A DNA stretch of 64,000 nucleotides from Pseudomonas sp. 10-1B (GTDB taxonomy: Bacteria > Pseudomonadota > Gammaproteobacteria > Pseudomonadales > Pseudomonadaceae), in contig NZ_JYKS01000024.1 in NCBI RefSeq assembly GCF_000935045.1, positions 80,463-144,462 of the forward strand. The letters run 5' to 3'. Below the pieces are notes generated by a model. The model saw only the letters and a list, made by a program, of their open reading frames with translations, made no database searches and was not told where the DNA came from. Position numbers and translations under genes: made by a program. Of the stretch, positions 58,239 through 64,000 are shown piece by piece; the stretch's first letter is position 1; every line of letters starts with the position of its first letter.

Positions 58239-58742
58239 ATGCCACATCCCATTTCTGAACTTGGTTTCCTTCATACGGCCGTCAGTGTCGCTGCTGCACT
58301 GGCCGGCTTCTATAACCTGTTTCGCTATCGACGGTTCACGGTGTCCGAGCACAGTGGGAAGGTATATTTAGCGTTGCTGGTAGCATCGGTACTCTCGTCG
58401 TTTGGATTGTCGAGCACCGGAGGTTTCAATATTGGGCATGCCTTGGGCATTCTTGCCTTGTTGGCTATCGGTGGTGCGATGTTGGCTCCGAAAATCGGCG
58501 GAATAGGGCGAGCGACGAAGTACATCTCGATGTTTTTATTCAATCTGACTTTTTTCTTGCTTTTCGTGCCAGGCATCAATGAGACGCTGACACGTTTGCC
58601 CGTATCTAGCCCATTGGCGGCAGGCCCAGAGTCTCCGCTCGTTCGCGGCGTTCTCGCTGGCTGGCTAGTGGTGTTTCTAGTAGGGACCGCGCTACAGGGG
58701 CTGTGGCTCTATTTTAAAACCAGGCGGTCAGCCATCGCTTGA
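58239..58742 (+). CDS. Four-helix membrane protein of unknown function
   Basis: The 167-residue protein has about four hydrophobic helices (VSVAAALAGFYNLF, VYLALLVASVLSSFGL, ALGILALLAIGGAML, MFLFNLTFFLLFVPG) with a last one near residue 140-160. No known domain is recognised with confidence; the size and layout resemble DUF2306-like small membrane proteins. CAGGAG precedes ATG 58239. Base composition is clearly more AT-rich than core genes. It follows a promoter with a TetR operator, and another membrane-protein gene lies directly after. Confidence 0.75.
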   Translation: MPHPISELGFLHTAVSVAAALAGFYNLFRYRRFTVSEHSGKVYLALLVASVLSSFGLSSTGGFNIGHALGILALLAIGGAMLAPKIGGIGRATKYISMFLFNLTFFLLFVPGINETLTRLPVSSPLAAGPESPLVRGVLAGWLVVFLVGTALQGLWLYFKTRRSAIA

Positions 58743-58819
58743 TGCACTTATGCGTGTGCGGCATTTGCCACGCCGACTGTGGGGCAGGGGCTGGCCATTT
58801 TGGACTCACGAGATCTCGA

Positions 58820-59413
58820 ATGATTGAAAAGGCGATAACCGTGAGCAATTATCACTGGTTGCTTGTTTACTTTTTGTCGCGCGCGCTTGTGTCTTCGTCA
58901 TGGGTAGTGCTGGTAATGGCGTTTGGCTTGGCTCACGCATTCGTGGCGCACTTCTTGATCCTGTTTTATCTCGCCTGGGATGCGGCGATAAACTTATTGG
59001 ATGCGTTTCACAGTGGAGTGCTCAGCTATACCAGCGCTCAAATGATCAATTTTTTTGTCAGCGTCATTGTTAGTATGGTCATGGTGATCGCTTTTAATAT
59101 AGATAAGGAAGCGGTGCTGCTTGTGTGGGGCGTCTGGGCGGTGGCGTCAGGCCTATTGCATGGCGTTGCCAACGGTCAGCGTAGCAGCCCTAACGGTGTC
59201 AAATGGATAATGACGCTTAATGGCGCGCAGTCGGTGATTGCCGGCGTGTATTTTATTTTTCTTCCGTATGCGGCTGGGCCCGTTGCCGTTGTGACGTTAA
59301 TTCCTTATATCGCGCTGGGTGCACTCAGCTTCTTTGCATGCACGGTGTGGATCTGGCTGGCGATCAGACAGCGCCGGCAGGCGATAGGGCCATTGGATTC
59401 AACAAACTGCTAA
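58820..59413 (+). CDS. DUF308/HdeD-like membrane protein with chimeric C-terminus
   Basis: The protein is 197 residues with about six hydrophobic segments. SNYHWLLVYFLSRALVSSSW at the N-terminus and LLVWGVWAVASGLLHGVANG then WIMTLNGAQSVIAGVYFIF resemble HdeD/DUF308 proteins. The frame is open from 58742 (ATG overlapping the previous stop as TGATG), but the extra 26 residues are Cys-rich and unlike the family; 58820 is preferred. The last residues (AIGPLDSTNC) are encoded by the right tal repeat, so the natural end was lost at the island junction. Confidence 0.65.
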   Translation: MIEKAITVSNYHWLLVYFLSRALVSSSWVVLVMAFGLAHAFVAHFLILFYLAWDAAINLLDAFHSGVLSYTSAQMINFFVSVIVSMVMVIAFNIDKEAVLLVWGVWAVASGLLHGVANGQRSSPNGVKWIMTLNGAQSVIAGVYFIFLPYAAGPVAVVTLIPYIALGALSFFACTVWIWLAIRQRRQAIGPLDSTNC

Positions 59414-59548
59414 AGCCTGGCACTTGCCTCAGCGCCAGACGAAAAACGGGCGGAAAATGCTGAACATTTCCCGCCCGCCAGGCAAATCCGAAATGTATCA
59501 GGCCTTTTCAGCCATCAACTTCTCCAGCTTCTCCTGGTCCCGCGCAAA
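59380..59548 (-). repeat. Right copy of the tal 3'-end direct repeat
   Basis: This copy includes the true 3' end of tal and its terminator. It begins inside what would be a REP arm. The first 29 bases are identical to 50234-50262. The island boundary lies at or just after 59380. Confidence 0.9.
59441..59477 (-). terminator. Rho-independent terminator of tal
   Basis: Read leftward, CGGGCGGGAAATG (59477-59465), loop TTCAG, CATTTTCCGCCCG (59459-59447) and then TTTTTC form a strong terminator with one G-T pair. The corresponding stem in the left repeat is broken by several substitutions. Confidence 0.85.
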
Positions 59549-60424
59549 CTGGCGGATACCCTCGGCCAGTTTCTCGGTGCCCATGGCATCTTCGTTCATG
59601 GCCCAACGGAACTGGCTTTCGCTCAGTTGCTGCTTCGCCTCACCGGCGTTGCCCGGTTTCAGTATCCGTGGCAGTTCACCTTGATCATCGCTCAGTTGCT
59701 GCAGCAACTCGGGGCTGATGGTCAGGCGGTCGCAGCCGGCCAGTTGCTCGATCTGGCCGATATTGCGGAAGCTGGCGCCCATGACCACGGTGTCGTAGCC
59801 ATTGGCCTTGTAGTAGTTATAGATACGCGTCACCGACTGCACGCCCGGGTCCTCGGCGCCCACGTATTCCTGGCCGGTGCTCTTCTTGTACCAGTCGTAG
59901 ATACGGCCCACGAACGGCGAAATCAGGAACACCCCGGCATCGGCGCAGGCTTGGGCCTGGGCGAAGGAGAACAGCAGGGTGAGGTTGGTCTGGATGCCTT
60001 CCTTCTCCAGCTTCTCGGCGGCGCGGATGCCCTCCCAGGTGGACGCCAGCTTGATCAGCACGCGGTCGCGGCCAATGCCGGCGGCCTCGTACAGCTCTAT
60101 CAGCTTGCGCGCCTTGGCCAGCAGGGCCGGCTCATCGAACGACAGGCGGGCATCCACCTCGGTGGAGATACGCCCCGGGATGACCTTGAGAATGCCCGAG
60201 CCCACGGCCACCGCGAACTTGTCGCAGGCCAGGTCCACATCGCCCTTGGCATCGGCCTTCACCTGCTTGAGCAGGTCGGCGTAGCCTGGAATGGCCGCGG
60301 CCTTGAGCAGCAGCGACGGGTTGGTGGTGGCATCGACCGGCTTCAGGCGGGTGATGGCGTCCAGGTCCCCGGTGTCGGCGACCACGGTGGTGAACTGCTT
60401 GAGTTGTTCCAGCTTGGAGGTCAT
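59498..60424 (-). CDS. tal: Transaldolase B
   Basis: The 308-residue TIM-barrel enzyme transfers a dihydroxyacetone unit between sedoheptulose-7-phosphate and glyceraldehyde-3-phosphate in the pentose phosphate pathway. The Schiff-base lysine is K125 in VLIKLASTWEGIRAAE, and the family motif DATTNPSLLLKAA is near residue 31. SPFVGRIYDWYKK is also present. ATG 60424 with AGGACAG upstream gives the family start MTSKLEQLKQFTTVVADTG. Its 3' end is duplicated at the far side of the 9-kb island. Confidence 0.96.
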   Translation of the reverse strand: MTSKLEQLKQFTTVVADTGDLDAITRLKPVDATTNPSLLLKAAAIPGYADLLKQVKADAKGDVDLACDKFAVAVGSGILKVIPGRISTEVDARLSFDEPALLAKARKLIELYEAAGIGRDRVLIKLASTWEGIRAAEKLEKEGIQTNLTLLFSFAQAQACADAGVFLISPFVGRIYDWYKKSTGQEYVGAEDPGVQSVTRIYNYYKANGYDTVVMGASFRNIGQIEQLAGCDRLTISPELLQQLSDDQGELPRILKPGNAGEAKQQLSESQFRWAMNEDAMGTEKLAEGIRQFARDQEKLEKLMAEKA

Positions 60425-60578
60425 GGGCGTGCTCTGTCCTGTGCAATGACTCGACATTACCCGAGCCCCGACGGCCGCTCAAGGGCCTGTAGGCGCGGGC
60501 TTGCCCGCGAAGGGCGGTGCGAAGGTGAAGATTCGAGTCGCAAGCTGCCATGAGGTTCCACAAACACAAAGCGGCCTG

Positions 60579-60678
60579 TGTGGGAGCGGGCGTGTCGAGG
60601 CGTCGAACCGCCGCGAAGAATCCAACGCGGTGGCAGGCACCGGCTGCGCCGGTGTTCGCGGGCGCGCCCGCTCCCACA
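60579..60678. repeat. BOX/REP element with enlarged left arm
   Basis: The element has arms of the TGTGGGAGCGGGCG type and a GCACCGGCTGCGCCGGTG hairpin in the core. The left arm carries the 23-base TCGAGGCGTCGAACCGCCGCG insert that at 39834-39935 is in the right arm. A small REP half-unit lies at 60489-60512. Confidence 0.8.
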
Positions 60679-60705
60679 GAGATTGCATTACCAGCCTGGA
60701 CTGTA

Positions 60706-61707
60706 TTAGCGCCCCTGCAACAACTCCACCGCCTGGTCGAACACCGCCAGCGGCTCCGCCGCCTTGTGAATGTCCGCCGACAGCAGCTGACGGAAACGCC
60801 GCGCCCCCTTGAACCCCTGGGCCAGCCCCAGAATATGCCGGGTAACGTGGTGCATCGCGCCACCACTTTCCATATGCGCCACGATATAAGGCCGCAGCTG
60901 AGCCAGTGCCTCGCTGCGGCTGACCACCGGCGCTTCGCTGCCGAACAGCTGCTGGTCCACTTCGGCCAGCAGATAAGGGTTGTGGTATGCCTCACGCCCC
61001 AGCATCACGCCATCGAATGTCTCCAGCTGTGCCCTGCACTCGGCCAGGGTCTTGATCCCGCCGTTGAGCACAATCTCCAGGTCCGGAAAGTCCGCCTTCA
61101 ACTGTGCTGCCACGTCATAGCGCAGCGGCGGAATCTCGCGGTTTTCCTTCGGCGACAGCCCTTCCAGAATCGCAATGCGCGCATGCACAGTAAAACTGCG
61201 GCAGCCGGCCTCGCGCACCTGGCCGACGAAATCGCACAGTTCTGCGTAGCTGTCGCGGCCGTTGATGCCGATGCGGTGCTTGACCGTTACCGGGGTGGAT
61301 ACCGCATCACGCATGGCCTTCACGCAATCGGCCACCAGCGCCGGGTGGGCCATCAGACAGGCGCCGATCATGTTGTTCTGCACCCGGTCGCTCGGGCAAC
61401 CGACGTTGAGGTTGACCTCGTCATAGCCGGCTTCCTCGGCCAGGCGCGCGCACGCGGCCAGGTCCGCCGGTACGCTGCCGCCCAGCTGCAGGGCCAGCGG
61501 GTGCTCGGAGGCGTCGTGGCGCAGGAAGCGCTGGGCGTCGTTGTGCAGCAGGGCACCGGTGGTGACCATTTCGGTGTAAAGCAGGGTTTGCTTGGAGAGC
61601 AGGCGCAGGAAGAACCGGCAGTGGCGGTCTGTCCAGTCCATCATCGGCGCAACGGAAAACCTGCGGGACGGTTCCACTCGTTGATTTACAGCTGATTCTT
61701 GGGGCAT
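60706..61707 (-). CDS. dusA: tRNA-dihydrouridine synthase A
   Basis: The 333-residue FMN enzyme reduces uridines in the tRNA D-loop (U20/20a in the E. coli enzyme). It has the FMN-barrel start RRFSVAPMMDWTDRHCRFFL, the catalytic C104 in NLNVGCPSDRVQNN, and the KHRIGINGRDSY and NGGIKTL motifs. The frame continues upstream to 61842; ATG 61707 (MPQESAVNQRVEPSRR) matches other Pseudomonas DusA but has no good ribosome site, so the start is uncertain by some residues. It lies next to tal on the same strand, separated by REP elements. Confidence 0.92.
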   Translation of the reverse strand: MPQESAVNQRVEPSRRFSVAPMMDWTDRHCRFFLRLLSKQTLLYTEMVTTGALLHNDAQRFLRHDASEHPLALQLGGSVPADLAACARLAEEAGYDEVNLNVGCPSDRVQNNMIGACLMAHPALVADCVKAMRDAVSTPVTVKHRIGINGRDSYAELCDFVGQVREAGCRSFTVHARIAILEGLSPKENREIPPLRYDVAAQLKADFPDLEIVLNGGIKTLAECRAQLETFDGVMLGREAYHNPYLLAEVDQQLFGSEAPVVSRSEALAQLRPYIVAHMESGGAMHHVTRHILGLAQGFKGARRFRQLLSADIHKAAEPLAVFDQAVELLQGR

Positions 61708-61934
61708 CTGGGGCACGTATCTGATGCCCGGCGCGGTTGCCCGGCGCCGGGTGGATTTGGGGGAATGGGCATAGTCTACCAATTTGCCCAGCCACGCGTC
61801 CGGGCCGGTGATGGCTGGCTTTGCCCGCCGCCCATGGCCCAACCTGCCTCAGCGGCAAATAGATAACCGCCGGCAAGCCAGCTCCCACAAGTACGGCGCA
61901 TGACGTGAGCTTTATGCGCTCAAGGGCATGCATG

Positions 61935-62339
61935 TCATCCTGCCGGGAGGATGCGGGTGGCTGCGGGTAGGTGCCAGGGGGCAGCGCACTCGAGGTGCAG
62001 ATGTTGCTGCTTCTTGGGCAGGAACGGCGTATCGAGCGTGCCCAGCGCTATCGAAACCCAATCGGCGAATTCACCTTGCGAGCGTGACCAGAACAGGGAC
62101 GAGCCGCACACTGCGCAGAACTCGCGCATGACCGTTGGCGAAGAGGCAAACGCCTTGATGTTGGTAGCGCCGCGTAGTATTCGCAGCATGTTGCGCGGCA
62201 CGCTGCCGTACGAGGCGAACGCGGCGCCATGGCTTTTGCGGCACTGGCTGCAGTGGCAATGGCTCACGGCCTTGGGTGGGGTGAGCAGCAGATAACTGAC
62301 AGCTGCGCACAGGCAGCTTCCTTGATAGGCCTCTTTCAC
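61935..62339 (-). CDS. GFA-family zinc protein
   Basis: The 134-residue protein has the GFA (glutathione-dependent formaldehyde-activating enzyme-like) zinc pattern: CLCAAVSY near residue 9, CHCSQCRKSHGAAFASY near 28 and REFCAVCGSSLFW near 73, ending in DWVSIALGTLD. GFA proteins bind two zinc ions; for most members the reaction is unknown. The start is GTG 62339 with GGAAG upstream. It is probably a single-gene unit between dusA and a terminator. Confidence 0.85.
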   Translation of the reverse strand: MKEAYQGSCLCAAVSYLLLTPPKAVSHCHCSQCRKSHGAAFASYGSVPRNMLRILRGATNIKAFASSPTVMREFCAVCGSSLFWSRSQGEFADWVSIALGTLDTPFLPKKQQHLHLECAAPWHLPAATRILPAG

Positions 62340-62359
62340 TGATGCTTCCGTGCAGGTGG

Positions 62360-62386
62360 AAAAGCCCAGCGTAACTGGCCGGGCTT
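62360..62386 (-). terminator. Terminator after NCS1 permease gene
   Basis: Read leftward, AAGCCC-G-GC (62386 on), loop, GC-T-GGGCTTTT (to 62360) form a hairpin with a bulged pair and a short T-run. It is followed on the same strand by the GFA gene, so it should separate the two transcripts. A second small hairpin (GAGCGGCT/AGCCGCTC, about 62421-62438) lies between it and the permease stop. Confidence 0.6.
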
Positions 62387-62500
62387 GATCAGTCGACAGG
62401 TCTTGGCACCGCGGCCCTTGGAGCGGCTAAAGCCGCTCCCGCAAAGATCGCACAGGCTTTTGGATGTTGAGCAAGGCAGTTGCGCCTACCAACGCCCCGA

Positions 62501-64000
62501 TCAGTGATGCGCACTATCCACCGCGATGCTTTCGCCGCTCACTTCGGCGTAGCTGGCGCTGCGGTTGGCAATGGCGTAGTGGATCAGCCCACCCAGGCCG
62601 GCGCCGAAGAACCACGAGAACTGCGACAGCGTTTCGAACGCCGGCACCAGCGCCAGCACGATGGCGATCAGTGCCGCCGGGATGAATGCCGCGACCGCGC
62701 GCAGGTTGACCCCGCCGCTGTAGTGATAGGTAGCCTGCTTGCTCTCGCTATACAGCTCCGGCAGGTTCACCTGGCTGCGGCGTACCAGGTAATAGTCGGT
62801 GACGATGATGCCGTACAGGGGGCCGAGCAGGGCGCCCAGGCCGCCGAGGAAGTACACGATCACCGACGGGCTGTTGTACAGGTGCCAGGGCAGGATCACT
62901 ACCGCGATGGCGGCGCTGAGCAAGCCGGCGCGACGGAAGTTCAGCAGGTTGGGCGCCAGGTTGGTCAGCACGTAGGCCGGGGCGACGAAGTTGGCCATGA
63001 TGTTCACCGCCACGGTGACGATCAGGAAGGCCAGGCAGGCCAGCACCAGGCCGGCGGTGTTGGGGATGGCCGCGACGATTTCGGTCGGGCTTTGCACCAG
63101 CTTGCCGTCGATGCTGAACTGCGCACCGGCCAGCACCACCGCAATCAGCGCGAAGCCGAGCATGTTCACCGGCAAGCCCCAGAAGTTGCCGACGCTGATG
63201 GTGCGGCGGTCCGGGCAGTTGCGGGTAAAGTCGCAGAAGTTGAGGATCATGGTGCCGTACAGCGAAACCCACAGTGCAGCGGCGCCGAGCACTTTCAGCC
63301 ACATGGTTGACCCCGTCGGCGCGTTGCCGCTGGACCAGGCAATCGACAGGCCGCTGCGCCAGTACATCCAGCCCGCCAGGCTGGCGAAGGCCACCAGGAT
63401 GATCGGCCCGGCGAAGGATTCGAAGCGGCGCACCATCTCCATGCCGTAGGCGAAGATCGCCACCTGCACGCACCAGATGCCGAGGAAGGTGACCCAGCCC
63501 AGGCTCGACAGGCCAAGGATCGAGTTCTGGTCATAGGCCTTGAGGTCCGGCGCGATGGCGGTGAGCAGCACGCGCAGCACCACCGAGGCGAGGTAGGTCT
63601 GGATGCCGAACCAGGCGATGGCGATCACCGCGCGGATCAGTGCCGGGATCTGTGCACCATGGATGCCGAAGCTGATCCGGCACATGACCGGGTAGGGCAG
63701 GCCGGTCTTCTGGCCCATGTAGCCGGACAGGTTCATCAGGCCGTAGATCACCAGCGCGCCGAGGGCGAAGGCGGCGAGAATCTGCGCGCCGCTCATACCT
63801 AGGGCGAACAGCCCGATGGCGAAGGAGTAGTTGGCCATGTTGTGCACATCGTTGGTCCACAGCGCGAACAGGCTGTAGCGGCCCCAGGTGCGATTGGCTG
63901 CGCGGGTGGGTGCAAGGTCGGCACTGTATAGGCGCGGGCTCAATGCCACCTGGCCGGGCTCGGCCGTGTCGCTGGCTCTTATAAACCTCTGACGCTGCCG
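62501..64000 (-). CDS. NCS1-family nucleobase/hydantoin:cation symporter, 5' end outside window
   Basis: At least 499 residues are coded up to the window edge without a stop, so the true start is probably just beyond 64000; a GTG at 63949 is internal or an alternative start. The protein has about 12 membrane helices. The NCS1 N-terminal motif region TWGRYSLFALWTNDVHNMAN (substrate and Na+ site of Mhp1-type transporters) and the loop ILNFCDFTRNCPDRR are present. It takes up nucleobases, hydantoins, allantoin or related compounds. No catabolic gene is visible to narrow the substrate. Confidence 0.85.
   Translation of the reverse strand, partial: RQRQRFIRASDTAEPGQVALSPRLYSADLAPTRAANRTWGRYSLFALWTNDVHNMANYSFAIGLFALGMSGAQILAAFALGALVIYGLMNLSGYMGQKTGLPYPVMCRISFGIHGAQIPALIRAVIAIAWFGIQTYLASVVLRVLLTAIAPDLKAYDQNSILGLSSLGWVTFLGIWCVQVAIFAYGMEMVRRFESFAGPIILVAFASLAGWMYWRSGLSIAWSSGNAPTGSTMWLKVLGAAALWVSLYGTMILNFCDFTRNCPDRRTISVGNFWGLPVNMLGFALIAVVLAGAQFSIDGKLVQSPTEIVAAIPNTAGLVLACLAFLIVTVAVNIMANFVAPAYVLTNLAPNLLNFRRAGLLSAAIAVVILPWHLYNSPSVIVYFLGGLGALLGPLYGIIVTDYYLVRRSQVNLPELYSESKQATYHYSGGVNLRAVAAFIPAALIAIVLALVPAFETLSQFSWFFGAGLGGLIHYAIANRSASYAEVSGESIAVDSAHH

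Larger units (their letters stand above)
50402..59379. mobile_element. Genomic island flanked by tal 3'-end repeats
   Basis: About 9 kb of accessory genes lie between a tal 3' fragment and intact tal, in a place where the PhoD-like gene would otherwise adjoin tal. Bounding direct repeats, more AT-rich and less biased codon use (strongest at 58.2-59.4 kb), absence of REP pairs inside, and the chimeric last gene all indicate acquisition. No integrase or transposase gene was found, so the route (site-specific insertion with later loss of the integrase, or exchange with another strain through flanking homology) is open. Confidence 0.75.

Noticed and set aside
58742..58819. N-terminal extension of the HdeD-like protein from ATG 58742
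   Set aside because: The added residues are Cys-rich and unlike the family, although the TGATG overlap keeps this start possible.
50402..59379. Integrase, transposase or phage genes in the island
   Set aside because: All genes found are metabolic, regulatory or membrane proteins; no recombinase motif was seen on either strand.
63897..63949. GTG 63949 as the true start of the NCS1 permease
   Set aside because: The frame stays open to the window edge with no stop, and there is no good ribosome site before the GTG.

Overview
The window is a high-GC chromosomal segment of a Pseudomonas from the P. putida group. The evidence is gene content and order (fadBA, topA, sulA-lexA, psrA, nagZ, mfd, gapB, apbE, sthA, lolCDE, cinRS-cinA-queF, mlaA, rssBC, tal, dusA). 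Protein sequences look like the P. putida versions, and palindromic REP/BOX elements of the kind common in this group fill many intergenic gaps. No rRNA, tRNA, CRISPR array, integrase or transposase gene was seen.

Layout. Positions 1-8.6 kb: a 5'-complete but truncated glycosyltransferase, lipid kinase YegS, a LuxR-type response regulator with its histidine kinase, a small Hpt-like protein, a CheV-type coupling protein behind a clear FliA (sigma-28) promoter, a MOSC protein and lytic transglycosylase Slt. 8.8-19.9 kb: ABC-F protein Uup, a universal stress protein, fadBA (fatty acid beta-oxidation), DUF1653, topA and small conserved proteins. 19.9-23 kb: sulA-lexA facing psrA across a shared control region with two LexA boxes on one side and two PsrA palindromes on the other, then nagZ. 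23.2-30.6 kb: SWIM-SNF2 helicase, a CsiV-like protein and mfd, all leftward. 30.7-39.7 kb: gapB, apbE, sthA, a glycerophosphodiesterase, a PilZ protein and lolCDE. 40-48.2 kb: copper-responsive cinRS with cinA and queF, DUF4404, a degenerate HAD protein, mlaA, a PilZ protein and rssBC. 48.3-50.1 kb: a PhoD-like phosphatase.

The accessory part is about 50.4-59.4 kb. It is bounded by two roughly 168-bp direct repeats of the 3' end of tal. The left copy keeps only the last 16 codons of tal and a decayed terminator; the right copy belongs to intact tal. Inside are an SDR - SnoaL-like - flavodoxin-fold reductase cluster, a LysR regulator facing a hydroxyacid-dehydrogenase-like enzyme, an overlapping GNAT-DHA2 efflux pair, a stand-alone chorismate mutase with a complete active site, and a TetR regulator with three copies of one palindromic operator. 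The island ends in two AT-rich membrane-protein genes, the last of which reads through the junction and ends inside the tal repeat.

After the island come tal, dusA, a GFA-family protein and the 3' part of an NCS1 permease that runs off the window. The core genes are ordinary housekeeping functions. The island looks like a horizontally gained detoxification, efflux or specialised-metabolism module; its substrate cannot be read from sequence alone.
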